Shown piece by piece: positions 1-7,402 of a stretch of 12,660 bases of DNA. Made by a program: the position numbers and the translations under genes. The first letter of the stretch is position 1. The number at the start of each line of letters is the position of its first letter. The stretch is from Eubacterium sp. (GTDB lineage Bacteria > Bacillota_A > Clostridia > Lachnospirales > Lachnospiraceae): assembly GCA_023663915.1 (NCBI GenBank), contig JAMPGN010000124.1, positions 1 through 12,660 of the forward strand, given 5' to 3'. The notes under the pieces are model-generated. The model was not told where the DNA came from. It did no database searches and saw only the letters and a list, made by a program, of their open reading frames with translations.

Positions 1-1
1 C

Positions 2-529
2 AAACTGGAACTACAGGACAATGAATGGGAATTTGAAACGATTGACCACGACAGAGAAATCGCAAGAGCGGTCGTCTATGATGATGCAGGCAGTTTCTAT
101 TTTGTGAGAGCGGTCCGCGACGATGATTTTGGAAAAGCGGTCTTGATTGAAACTTCGGGCGGCGGCGTTGAGCCGAAGGAAGAATTGACTGTGGCGGTCA
201 AAAGAGAGTTAAAGGAAGAACTGGGAGCAGAAGTGGATATTGTCTGCAAGATCGGCGTGGTAAGCGACTATTATAATCTCATTCATCGACATAATCATAA
301 CCATTATTTTTTGTGCAAGGCAGTTTCTTTCGGAGAAAAGAATCTGACACAGGACGAGATAGAGAGTTTCCGGTTATCGACCTTAAAGATGACGTATGAG
401 GAAGCGGTCAGAGAATACGAAAAATGTTCAGATACAAAGATTGGAAGACTGATCGCCAATCGGGAACTGCCCGTTTTGCATCGGGCGAAAGAAATTTTAG
501 AAAAGCAGAAAGAGGAGGTGCGGTTATGA
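2..529 (+). CDS. NUDIX hydrolase, 5' end outside the window
   Basis: NUDIX enzymes cleave a nucleoside diphosphate linked to another moiety, with divalent metal bound by the Nudix box. The frame is open from base 2, so the true start lies left of the window and only the last 175 residues are visible. A complete Nudix box (Gx5Ex7REUxEExGU) is encoded at 161-229: G, five residues, E, seven residues, then RELKEELGA. The REL and EE positions that hold catalytic metal ligands are intact. The rest is a typical alpha/beta Nudix fold with a charged C-terminal helix. The stop codon overlaps the start of the flavodoxin gene (ATGA at 526-529), so the two are probably translationally coupled. The substrate cannot be told from this sequence. 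Family assignment is confident; the specific role is not known. Confidence 0.93.
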   Translation, partial: KLELQDNEWEFETIDHDREIARAVVYDDAGSFYFVRAVRDDDFGKAVLIETSGGGVEPKEELTVAVKRELKEELGAEVDIVCKIGVVSDYYNLIHRHNHNHYFLCKAVSFGEKNLTQDEIESFRLSTLKMTYEEAVREYEKCSDTKIGRLIANRELPVLHRAKEILEKQKEEVRL

Positions 530-942
530 AAGTTGCAGTAAGGTATTATACGCGGTCGGGAAATACCCGAAAACTTGCGGAGGCGGTCGCGGAGGCAGTC
601 GGTGTGACGGCGGAGACAACGGAAAAGGCGCTTGCGGAGGATGTGGATATCCTGTTTTTGTGCAGTTCGGTCTATGCTTACGGCGTAGATGAAAGCGTCA
701 AAAAGTTCATTGCGGATATTCGGGTAAAAGTAGGGAAAGTCGTCAATGTCAGCACGGCTGCATTGGTAAAGTCCACTTACAAGCAGGTCGGAAAACTGTT
801 AAAAGAAAAAGGAATCACACAGGCGGAAGAGGAATTTTACTGTAGGGGTTCCTTTGGACCGGCGCACAAGGGAAAGCCGGATGAAAACGATTGTAAGGCT
901 GTCGCTGCGTTTGCAAAAAGTATTGTGGAAAAGGAAGGATGA
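526..942 (+). CDS. Small flavodoxin-like FMN protein
   Basis: This is a 138-residue short-chain flavodoxin-like protein, expected to bind FMN and carry electrons in the cytoplasm. The N-terminal strand MKVAVRYYT is followed by the phosphate loop TRSGNT (residues 9-14), the FMN phosphate-binding signature. SSVYAYG (about 46-52) and FYCRGSFG (about 104-111) sit where flavodoxins place their isoalloxazine-contacting loops. The start at 526 is supported by AGAGGAGG at 512-519 and the ATGA overlap with the NUDIX gene. A longer frame from 424 would run back through the NUDIX gene without a ribosome site, so I reject it. The redox partner is unknown. It could be grouped with flavodoxin-like quinone or NADPH reductases, but its length favours a simple flavodoxin. 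Confidence 0.9.
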   Translation: MKVAVRYYTRSGNTRKLAEAVAEAVGVTAETTEKALAEDVDILFLCSSVYAYGVDESVKKFIADIRVKVGKVVNVSTAALVKSTYKQVGKLLKEKGITQAEEEFYCRGSFGPAHKGKPDENDCKAVAAFAKSIVEKEG

Positions 943-947
943 CAAGT

Positions 948-1622
948 ATGCAGGCAATCATGGAAACGCTGTTTGATATTGTGTATCTGACGCTGGTGAT
1001 CACGGTCGGGATCAGGATGATGTGCGGAAGCCGCGGAGAAAAACAGTATTTTCTGTTTGGATCAATGGCAATCATTTTGGGCACGGGCGACGCGTTTCAT
1101 TTGATTCCCCGCGCTTATGCGTTATGTACGACAGGGCTGGAAAACTATACGGCGGCGCTCGGCATAGGGAAGCTGGTGACTTCCATTACCATGACGCTGT
1201 TTTATGTGCTGCTCTATTTCATCTGGCGAATCCGTTACCGTGTGCAGGACAAAAATGTGCTGACAGCCTGTGTCTGCCTGCTGGCGGCGGCAAGGATCGT
1301 TCTGTGCCTTTTCCCGCAAAATGAGTGGACGTCGGCGGACGCACCGCTGTCGTGGGGAATCTACAGAAATCTTCCGTTTGTAGTGCTTGGGGCGCTTATC
1401 ATTGTCCTTTATTTCAAAAAGGCATCTGAGACGAAAGACAAAGGGTTTCATTTTATGTGGCTGGCGATCGTGCTGAGTTTCGGATTTTATATCCCGGTCG
1501 TTCTGTTTGCGGACGCGGTTCCCATGATCGGAATGCTCATGATTCCCAAGACCTGCGCCTATGTGTGGATGGTACTGATGGGATATTATGACAGGAAGCA
1601 CGATGAACAACGTGCAGGATAA
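948..1622 (+). CDS. Seven-helix integral membrane protein of unknown function
   Basis: I do not recognise a named family. The 224-residue product is strongly hydrophobic, with about seven likely membrane helices at residues 4-24, 34-52, 72-92, 103-121, 139-156, 167-188 and 192-213, then a short charged tail. A loop GDAFHLIPR (47-55) has polar and charged residues next to the second helix and may be functional. Two in-frame starts exist. ATG 939 overlaps the previous stop (ATGA), but AGGAAGGA at 932-939 is ideally spaced for ATG 948, so I prefer 948. It is almost certainly cotranscribed with the flavodoxin and NUDIX genes. A transporter, sensor or membrane enzyme are all possible; nothing here separates them. 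Confidence 0.8.
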   Translation: MQAIMETLFDIVYLTLVITVGIRMMCGSRGEKQYFLFGSMAIILGTGDAFHLIPRAYALCTTGLENYTAALGIGKLVTSITMTLFYVLLYFIWRIRYRVQDKNVLTACVCLLAAARIVLCLFPQNEWTSADAPLSWGIYRNLPFVVLGALIIVLYFKKASETKDKGFHFMWLAIVLSFGFYIPVVLFADAVPMIGMLMIPKTCAYVWMVLMGYYDRKHDEQRAG

Positions 1623-1689
1623 AGGCAGAATGAAAGCGGTGTATCTCGAAATAGGAAACTTGGCAGTATACAAAAATCATGAAAGGTGA
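1603..1689 (+). CDS. Possible 28-codon leader peptide ORF
   Basis: A short frame starts inside the last codons of the membrane-protein gene and stops six bases before the YbaK-family start. AGGAAG at 1593-1598 gives a plausible but close ribosome site. The product has no recognisable motif. It could couple translation across the 73-base gap, or it may be chance. This is inference from position alone. Confidence 0.18.
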   Translation: MNNVQDKGRMKAVYLEIGNLAVYKNHER

Positions 1690-1695
1690 GAACAG

Positions 1696-2169
1696 ATGGC
1701 AATCGAAAAGGTAAAAGCCTATTTCAAAGAATATGGCATGGAAGAGCGGGTCTTGGAATTTGAGGCATCCAGCGCGACGGTGGAACTTGCCGCCGCCGCT
1801 TTGCACTGTGCGCCGCAGAGAATCGCAAAGACACTGTCGTTTCTGGTGGAGGGACAGGCAATTCTGGTGGTGACAGCAGGAGATGCGAAGATCGATAATG
1901 CAAAATATAAAGCGAGGTTTGGCAAAAAGGCAAAGATGCTTTCCGTGGAGGAAGTGGAAACGCTGGTAGGACATGTCGTAGGCGGGGTATGTCCTTTTGC
2001 GGTCAATGCAGGCGTGAAGGCATATCTGGATGAATCGCTCAAACGCTTTGAGACAGTCTATCCGGCCTGCGGAAGTGCAAACAGTGCGATCGAACTGACG
2101 ATTCCTGAGTTGGAACGGTATTCCGGGTACGAAGCATGGGTGGATGTGTGTAAGGTCACGGAATCCTGA
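1696..2169 (+). CDS. YbaK/EbsC family aminoacyl-tRNA editing protein
   Basis: Members of this family are free-standing relatives of the prolyl-tRNA synthetase editing domain. They hydrolyse mischarged aminoacyl-tRNA such as Cys- or Ala-tRNA(Pro) in the cytoplasm. The 157-residue length is normal. The conserved lysine region is AKTLSF with Lys45. The substrate-pocket motif GGVCPF is at residues 96-101, matching the family's GG(x)xPF signature, here with a Cys before the Pro. The start is supported by AAAGGTGAG at 1682-1690, a suitable distance upstream. It follows the membrane protein by 73 bases and precedes the lipoprotein by 13, so it probably belongs to the same run of genes. Which mischarged tRNA it edits cannot be read from sequence. 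Family call is confident. Confidence 0.92.
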   Translation: MAIEKVKAYFKEYGMEERVLEFEASSATVELAAAALHCAPQRIAKTLSFLVEGQAILVVTAGDAKIDNAKYKARFGKKAKMLSVEEVETLVGHVVGGVCPFAVNAGVKAYLDESLKRFETVYPACGSANSAIELTIPELERYSGYEAWVDVCKVTES

Positions 2170-2182
2170 TCGGGGAGACGGA

Positions 2183-3688
2183 ATGAAAAGTGCATATGGG
2201 AAAAAACGAAGACAGACCATTTTAGCTGTTTTTCTGGTCATAGCTGTCACTTTTTTGTCAGCCTGCGGAAGCGGCTTGCCGGAGCAGCAAAACCCTCTGT
2301 CAGAGGAACAAGCCGACCTGCCGGAAGAACAAGTTGATATCGTCAATATGGAGGAAAACCGGGAAACAGAGGAGGCAGATAGAACGCCGGAGGAAGCTGC
2401 CGCCATTCCGGAGGAAGACGAAGCGGAAGACAGCTTGTCAGGGGAGGAGGACGATACCCGCAAGGCAGCGCCGACGCTTCCGGAAACGGGGAAGCAGCTT
2501 GCGGATTTCGTGCCGGAGGGCTGGGAACTTTGGGACAGCGTGGAGCTGGATTTCAATGAGGATGGCATAACTGATTATGTAGGCGTTTTGCAGGAAGATC
2601 CGTCCGAAGACGGGATGTTTCAGGGCTATCCCCGCATTTTGTTTGCGATAGCGGGCGACGGAACAGAAGGCTATCGGCTGGATTTTCAGAACGCCGATGT
2701 GATACGGGCAAGAGATGAGGGCGGTCTTTATGGGGATCCCTATATGCCCTTGGCTGCGGATGGTGTAACTTTCACCACACATGCCTGTGCCGCCAGTATA
2801 AGGAGATGGTGGGAGCATTTTACCTATACTTATAAAAGTGGAACGTGGTGGCTGACTTCTTCGGAGGAAGGTTACGGGTATAAGCAGTATGTGACGGATT
2901 ATAGCAGCAATGACTGGGAAAGCGGTGCGGGGATCCGAAAAAAAAGAGATTCAAATTATGACGATATGGAGAAGAACCGGGAGCGGATGGAAATCGATAA
3001 CTGGGATTCGATTGCCTATGACTTGGAATATGAGGTGCCGTTAGACGATATGCTGACATTGGAGCAGGCGGGGAAACGCCGGTGGCTAGCAACGAGACGG
3101 GTGACAGACTGGGAAATCAGGGAGATCGTATTAGCGGAGGACGTTACGCATTTGGAGGAAGACCGGATCGAGCCTCCGGAGAAAGCGCTTTCGGGTTATT
3201 GCGATGAGGACTGTATGCTTTATACTTTTTCCGATGATACGGATCCGGACGCGAAATTTGATTACCTCGTCATGTACCGCTTTCCGGATAACGCACTGTC
3301 TGTATTGCGGGAAGAAGAGACAGCAATCTACTATCCGAAACTTTACAAGGGAAAAATTTATTATATGACCGAGATCGTGGAGGAAGTCGCCTATCAGGAG
3401 GGCGAGGACGGGAAAGAGAGGATCGAGAAGGAAAACGATACTGTGGGGATCAGTCTTCATAGAATGGAACCGGACGGCAGCGGGATGGAAACGGTTTTCA
3501 CCTACCGTTATCCGAAAGCGGAGCAGGAAGTATTGGATGATCGGATTCCCTATCTGTCGCTGCTTTATGAGATCAGCGGGGACGAGATTGTTGTTGAGGT
3601 ATATGTCGGAGGCGAACCGCATCCTTTTTACAGAATGCGTACCGACAGCAGCGGCTGCGAAAAGATCGGACAGACGCCGAAGGAGTGA
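2183..3688 (+). CDS. Acidic surface lipoprotein with DxNxDG loop and C-terminal propeller-like repeats
   Basis: This is a 501-residue predicted lipoprotein. The start at 2183 rather than 2144 is chosen because GGGGAG lies just upstream at 2172-2177 and because the product then begins with a canonical signal: KKRR, a hydrophobic core (13-25) and the lipobox LSAC with lipidated Cys28. Residues 29-100 form a very acidic, Glu- and Pro-rich linker that probably spaces the domain from the membrane. D123-x-N125-x-D127-G-x-x-D131 is a calcium-binding loop like those of FG-GAP or VCBS modules. The C-terminal third has repeats of the type LHRMEPDGSG and FYRMRTDSSG, resembling DUF5050-type beta-propeller blades. 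It acts outside the cell, probably binding a ligand; no catalytic motif is seen. Function unknown. Confidence 0.85.
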   Translation: MKSAYGKKRRQTILAVFLVIAVTFLSACGSGLPEQQNPLSEEQADLPEEQVDIVNMEENRETEEADRTPEEAAAIPEEDEAEDSLSGEEDDTRKAAPTLPETGKQLADFVPEGWELWDSVELDFNEDGITDYVGVLQEDPSEDGMFQGYPRILFAIAGDGTEGYRLDFQNADVIRARDEGGLYGDPYMPLAADGVTFTTHACAASIRRWWEHFTYTYKSGTWWLTSSEEGYGYKQYVTDYSSNDWESGAGIRKKRDSNYDDMEKNRERMEIDNWDSIAYDLEYEVPLDDMLTLEQAGKRRWLATRRVTDWEIREIVLAEDVTHLEEDRIEPPEKALSGYCDEDCMLYTFSDDTDPDAKFDYLVMYRFPDNALSVLREEETAIYYPKLYKGKIYYMTEIVEEVAYQEGEDGKERIEKENDTVGISLHRMEPDGSGMETVFTYRYPKAEQEVLDDRIPYLSLLYEISGDEIVVEVYVGGEPHPFYRMRTDSSGCEKIGQTPKE

Positions 3689-3722
3689 GACGGCGGAGTA
3701 ATTACATTGTGTCTCGGTAAAA

Positions 3723-3735
3723 TTACATGATGTAA
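3723..3735. promoter_or_regulatory. Palindrome TTACATGATGTAA, possible operator
   Basis: A perfect inverted repeat with six-base arms around one central base. A further half site TTACAT lies at 3703-3708 and TGTAA at 3754-3758, so the arm recurs across the intergenic region. It sits just upstream of the possible promoter for the gene at 3835. A dimeric repressor or activator site is the likely meaning; the protein is unknown. Confidence 0.4.
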
Positions 3736-3749
3736 ATTTATGACGCATT

Positions 3750-3778
3750 TTGGTGTAACATGGAAAAAATAGTATAAG
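3750..3778 (+). promoter_or_regulatory. Possible sigma-A promoter for the gene at 3835
   Basis: TTGGTG at 3750-3755 and TATAAG at 3773-3778 are separated by 17 bases. The -10 is close to consensus; the -35 matches only in part. The next start codon is about 57 bases downstream. Confidence 0.35.
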
Positions 3779-3834
3779 CAGGGAATATACTGCAAAATAG
3801 GATACGTTGGATAGCAAAAGAGTGGAGGGCTCAA

Positions 3835-4458
3835 TTGTTTAAGAATGCTCCGCTAAACGGGTGCATATCTGTAATGACGATGGCGAGAACAAAAGCAGGA
3901 TTTGATCCCACGGATATAGATGATCAGACTGCAAAAGATAAATTTTCGCAATATAGTAAAAATTTGCAGAGCGCACCATTCTTTCATTTGATTTTATCGG
4001 ATGTATCACACATGGAGCATCGTGAAAAATCATGGGGTAAATTGATAGACAATGTTCTGGATCTGTATGACGGTATTGAGGGTACAGAAAAGGAAAGCAT
4101 TCGCAAGAGTCTCGGAAACATAGCGGCAGCGGCTATGAATAAGGCAGGGACGACACAGACTAAAAATCTGTTTATTCAGTCAGAAATCAATTACGCGGAT
4201 GAGATCAAAGTGTTCATATTTTGGTCAAAGATTCAGATGACCTATAACTCAGGAAAGAGCACTTCAACGCAGGAAGTGGTCGATATTTCAAAACTTGAAC
4301 TGCAATTTGACAAGACGATGTGGCCGTATTATGCACCGATGGTCCTTAAGTATAATATTTCGTTTATCCAAAAGTGGCTGGAAGAGAATGCGTTGCCGCC
4401 GCAGGAAAACGCGATGAAAATGGTATGTTTCTGTCGGAAGTTTGCCAAAGAAAAGTAA
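3835..4458 (+). CDS. Unrecognised 207-aa protein with a TTG start
   Basis: I do not recognise this family. The start is TTG at 3835, supported by AGTGGAGGG at 3821-3829 five bases upstream. The first ATG codons (residues 14 and 16) have poorer ribosome sites. The product is soluble, with no signal or membrane helix. It is mostly helical, with a central segment of alternating basic and acidic residues, an aromatic patch MWPYYAP near residue 163 and a cysteine pair CFC close to the C-terminus. It stands alone, with its own intergenic region (145 bases upstream, 158 downstream) and a palindrome upstream, so it is likely separately regulated. Codon use is intermediate between the GC-richer genes to the left and the AT-rich cassette to the right. 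Confidence 0.75.
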   Translation: MFKNAPLNGCISVMTMARTKAGFDPTDIDDQTAKDKFSQYSKNLQSAPFFHLILSDVSHMEHREKSWGKLIDNVLDLYDGIEGTEKESIRKSLGNIAAAAMNKAGTTQTKNLFIQSEINYADEIKVFIFWSKIQMTYNSGKSTSTQEVVDISKLELQFDKTMWPYYAPMVLKYNISFIQKWLEENALPPQENAMKMVCFCRKFAKEK

Positions 4459-4516
4459 TCTTCGGCAACAGGTGCCAGATGGTTTGTCGGTCATGGCGAA
4501 TAATGGAAATAATTGC

Positions 4517-4545
4517 TTTCAAAAAGAATGAATGTGTGGTACAAT
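4517..4545 (+). promoter_or_regulatory. Extended -10 promoter of the ATP-grasp/radical-SAM operon
   Basis: TGGTACAAT at 4537-4545 is an extended -10 (TGn plus TACAAT, five of six to consensus). A weak -35 TTTCAA at 4517-4522 lies 17 bases upstream. Transcription would begin near 4552, inside the 24-base inverted element. Confidence 0.55.
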
Positions 4546-4548
4546 ATG

Positions 4549-4572
4549 GATAATATAAAGTTATCCGTTAGA
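4549..4572 (+). repeat. Left copy of 24-base inverted element (dyad operator candidate)
   Basis: These 24 bases occur again, reverse complemented and identical, at 8930-8953 upstream of the convergent pentapeptide gene. The unit contains a dyad, GATAA...TTATC (GGATAA...TTATCC in this copy), with a seven-base centre. Here it overlaps the expected transcription start. Both copies read toward the start codon of their gene, which fits a shared operator or a shared 5' RNA hairpin. Confidence 0.85.
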
Positions 4573-4573
4573 G

Positions 4574-4590
4574 TAGCTTCCAATAAGCTA
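4574..4590 (+). other. Leader hairpin before the ribosome site
   Basis: TAGCTT and AAGCTA form a six-base stem with a five-base loop in the 5' leader, 14 bases before AAGGGG of the gene at 4617. It may affect translation or RNA stability. It has no following T-run, so it is not a terminator. Confidence 0.35.
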
Positions 4591-4616
4591 AAACAACAGA
4601 AAAAGGGGAATGAAAT

Positions 4617-5123
4617 ATGGATAACTTAAGGGATTGGATTACTGCTATCGTTGCCTGCTTTGGATTTCTAATGGGATGCTGTCAATACAGAAAAGAAACA
4701 AAAAGAAGAAAGCAAAGTGAAACGCTTGATCTATATAATAAGTTGTTTCGCGAAACATACGATCTGCGAGATGAGTATTGTGCTGAAATACCGGATGCAG
4801 ATCTATTTGCTTACAAAGATCTTGCTACCGGACATGATGATCTGTGTAATAAAGTCTATAACCTTTTGACGCATTTTGAGAGTTTTGCAAAAGGGCTGGA
4901 ATACGACATATATGATTTTGGGATATTTATATCTCAAACTCCGCAGGAAATGTTTGAAATATTGAATATACTTACGCAATTTGTCTATGAAGCGAGAAAC
5001 GAAAAAGGGTATAACCTTTTGTTTAATGATTTTATTGCGCTTGTTAATTATACGAGCCTTTGTATGCAAAGAAAACAGAGCCACAAGAAATTTCCGCGAA
5101 AATACAAACAACTAAGGGTGTGA
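4617..5123 (+). CDS. Small membrane-anchored protein, DUF4760-like
   Basis: The 168-residue product has one N-terminal membrane helix (about residues 7-22, including AIVACFGFLMGCC). A basic stretch with RKETKRRKQ follows, then a helical cytoplasmic domain. The positive charge after the helix predicts N-out, C-in topology. The middle reads LLTHFESFAKGLEYDIYD, a pattern I associate with DUF4760-type proteins, small membrane-tethered helical proteins of unknown role found in accessory regions; this is recollection, not a search. The start is supported by AAGGGG at 4603-4608. Only five bases separate its stop from the start of the ATP-grasp/radical-SAM gene, so the two form an operon. It may recruit or anchor the enzyme at the membrane. 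Confidence 0.78.
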   Translation: MDNLRDWITAIVACFGFLMGCCQYRKETKRRKQSETLDLYNKLFRETYDLRDEYCAEIPDADLFAYKDLATGHDDLCNKVYNLLTHFESFAKGLEYDIYDFGIFISQTPQEMFEILNILTQFVYEARNEKGYNLLFNDFIALVNYTSLCMQRKQSHKKFPRKYKQLRV

Positions 5124-5128
5124 TAGCT

Positions 5129-7396
5129 ATGCATAAATTATATTGGGTCGGACCACGGGAATCGGATATTCATGATATAAAATCCATGTTTGCCGGTTCT
5201 ATTACCATTTATGGAAGTAATTGCGGGAACAATGTATCTTATTGCCGATCAAATATTGACAGAATCAATCATAATATACAAAATAATGATTGCGATGCTT
5301 TCATGCAGGAAAGACTCAAAGAACTTATACGCGAAGACGATTCTGTTCGCTTTCTGTTTTACAATTCCTTTTTCGCTTACGATTTTGATCAGGAAATAGT
5401 ACAGCATTCTATATGCGTAAATAAGTATGACCTTTTAGAGAAACTGCACGACAAAACAAAGTGTCGCGCTATACTGCAGGAAACGGTAAAGACGATTCCT
5501 TTCATAAATTTATTGGGCAGAGAATGTACCTACGATCATTGCTGCGATTATTTTGATGCAGAAGAATTTGTTATCCAAGAAGCTTTTTCTTCCGGCGGAG
5601 AAGGTACGGTTCATTTCGGCAAATTCGATTCCTTAGATTTCATTGATCAGAATAAGCAATATTTAGTTTCTCCATATATTGAAAACAGTATATCTCTTAA
5701 TGCGCATATTGTGATTGGCGAAGAAAAAGTTTGTTATTTCCCGCCGTCGGTTCAAATCGTAAAAGAAATCGGGAGGCGGATGCTCTATTTGGGCGCGGAC
5801 TATATCTCTTATACGTATTTGGATAGCAAAATCCGGGATGAAGTCAGAAATAATTCTATCTTAATAGGAAAAAAGCTTCAATTAGAAGGGTATCGGGGCG
5901 TGCTGGGAATCGACTTCCTGCTAAAAAATGATAATTTATATTTTATGGAAGTGAATCCACGATTTCAAGCTTCTTCCCAATTGCTCAACATGGCGTTAAT
6001 AACTGCCGGACAGAACGCATTGCAGGAGCTGCACATACGTTCCTTTATGCAGTCTTCTCTAGAAGATATTCCGGCATTATCTGTGCCGTTTAGCAATTTT
6101 TCTTTTACAACAGGTAATATTCATTGCGACAGAATCGAGAAAATAATAAATTCTGATGAGGCTGTTATGACACAAAAAGACGGTTTTGATGTTGAGCAGG
6201 ATTTGCCCGACATTCCAAACGTCTATCTCTTCCGCATGGTCTTTGATACAAATATCACCAGCATCACAAGGAATGAATTGTCATTGCATCCGAACCTATA
6301 TACGGAAGATATTACTCCTTATATAGATCCCGCCTATGAATGGTATAAGCCAAATGTAAAAATTGCCTTGCTGAATCATGGCGTTTCATTGACAGTACAA
6401 GCAATCGAATATGCAAGGAAATGCGGAACGATAAGAGAGGCTGTATTTGACGCCGTTGACATTGTTATATTTGACTCTGTATATGTCAACGTTCCTTATA
6501 ATTGTAAATTTTGTACTTTCAGTCCATTCACAATTGATATTCATAATGGTAATTTTGTGCTGCTATACAATGGAAACTATATTTCGGATGTTAAAATCAG
6601 TTTTGTTCCGGAAACTTTATTAAACAAAACAAACACTTTTGGAGTTCCGTTTGACCATATTCTCAATTTGGCAAATGACAGAATACGGATCAATCCCGCT
6701 CCTGTTTGTATTTTCAAAAAGCAAAATATAGCCTGTAAATTTTGCAATTTGCCGGAGGAAAATTCTTCATACGATATCGAAAGTATTAAGGATGCCGTTG
6801 ATTATTGCCTGAAAGCGGTTCCTTTCCGGCATTTCCTGATTGGCGGAGGCACCTATTCCGTGCAGGGAGGATGGGATGTTATCATAGAAATCACAAAATA
6901 TATTCGATCAAAAAGTGATAAAAAAATCTATCTTATGAGCATTCCCCCAAAGGATACCAAAATTCTTGATGATTTATATCATGCCGGAATCACGGAAGTT
7001 GCGTTTAATATGGAAATATTTGACAGGGACCTTGCTCTGGAAATCATGCCGGGGAAAGGGAAAATAGACGAAAAAACGTATTACTCAGCTTTCGATGAAG
7101 CCATAAAATTGTGGGGAAATACAGGAAATGTAAGAAGTCTGTTGATTTACGGATTCGATTCACGGGATGTTTTCCTGAAAGGAATAGAAGCACTATGCCA
7201 AAAAGGCGTGGAACCCATTATTTCTATATTTAGACCTCTCAAAGGGACGGCGCTTGCGCATTTAAATCCTCCGCCAACTGTAGAATTGTTTTCCCTGTAT
7301 CAAAACTGCCGGAATATTGCGCACAAGTATTCCCTGATCCTGGGGCCCGACTGCATAAAATGCCAAAATAATACTTTGAGTTATACAGAAAAATAA
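5129..7396 (+). CDS. ATP-grasp ligase fused to a radical-SAM-like domain
   Basis: This 755-residue protein has two enzyme modules. The N-terminal half (about 1-340) is ATP-grasp. A glycine-rich loop lies at S154-S-G-G-E-G-T160, preceded by VIQ where many relatives have a Lys. The metal-binding strand is MEVNPRF, with E274, N276 and R278. ATP-grasp enzymes join a carboxylate to an amine or similar nucleophile via an acyl phosphate. The C-terminal half (about 450-755) resembles a radical SAM barrel. It has Cys527-x8-Cys536-x2-Cys539, wider than the usual CX3CX2C, then LIGGGTYS like the SAM-binding GGE region. Extra pairs are Cys459/Cys462 (also CKFC) and Cys742/Cys745 near the C-terminus. The start at 5129 is preferred over 5060 because AAGGGTG at 5114-5120 is well spaced. 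Substrate unknown. The fusion suggests consecutive ligation and radical steps on one small molecule or peptide. Confidence 0.88.
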   Translation: MHKLYWVGPRESDIHDIKSMFAGSITIYGSNCGNNVSYCRSNIDRINHNIQNNDCDAFMQERLKELIREDDSVRFLFYNSFFAYDFDQEIVQHSICVNKYDLLEKLHDKTKCRAILQETVKTIPFINLLGRECTYDHCCDYFDAEEFVIQEAFSSGGEGTVHFGKFDSLDFIDQNKQYLVSPYIENSISLNAHIVIGEEKVCYFPPSVQIVKEIGRRMLYLGADYISYTYLDSKIRDEVRNNSILIGKKLQLEGYRGVLGIDFLLKNDNLYFMEVNPRFQASSQLLNMALITAGQNALQELHIRSFMQSSLEDIPALSVPFSNFSFTTGNIHCDRIEKIINSDEAVMTQKDGFDVEQDLPDIPNVYLFRMVFDTNITSITRNELSLHPNLYTEDITPYIDPAYEWYKPNVKIALLNHGVSLTVQAIEYARKCGTIREAVFDAVDIVIFDSVYVNVPYNCKFCTFSPFTIDIHNGNFVLLYNGNYISDVKISFVPETLLNKTNTFGVPFDHILNLANDRIRINPAPVCIFKKQNIACKFCNLPEENSSYDIESIKDAVDYCLKAVPFRHFLIGGGTYSVQGGWDVIIEITKYIRSKSDKKIYLMSIPPKDTKILDDLYHAGITEVAFNMEIFDRDLALEIMPGKGKIDEKTYYSAFDEAIKLWGNTGNVRSLLIYGFDSRDVFLKGIEALCQKGVEPIISIFRPLKGTALAHLNPPPTVELFSLYQNCRNIAHKYSLILGPDCIKCQNNTLSYTEK

Positions 7397-7402
7397 TAGA
7401 TG

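Noticed and set aside
2477..2491. LPETG motif in the lipoprotein
   Set aside because: Sortase signals sit at the C-terminus before a hydrophobic helix and basic tail. This one is at residue 99 of 501 with neither.
1537..2568. Long - strand ORF of 343 codons
   Set aside because: Antisense to the YbaK-family and lipoprotein genes; Ser-rich, low-complexity product, no ribosome site. An artefact of codon bias on the other strand.
3131..3817. - strand ORF of 228 codons
   Set aside because: Lies opposite the lipoprotein gene and intergenic DNA; no recognisable domain or good ribosome site.
4442..4468. Stem TTGCCAAAGA / TCTTCGGCAA across the stop codon of the 3835 gene
   Set aside because: One mismatch and no T-run after it; not convincing as an intrinsic terminator.
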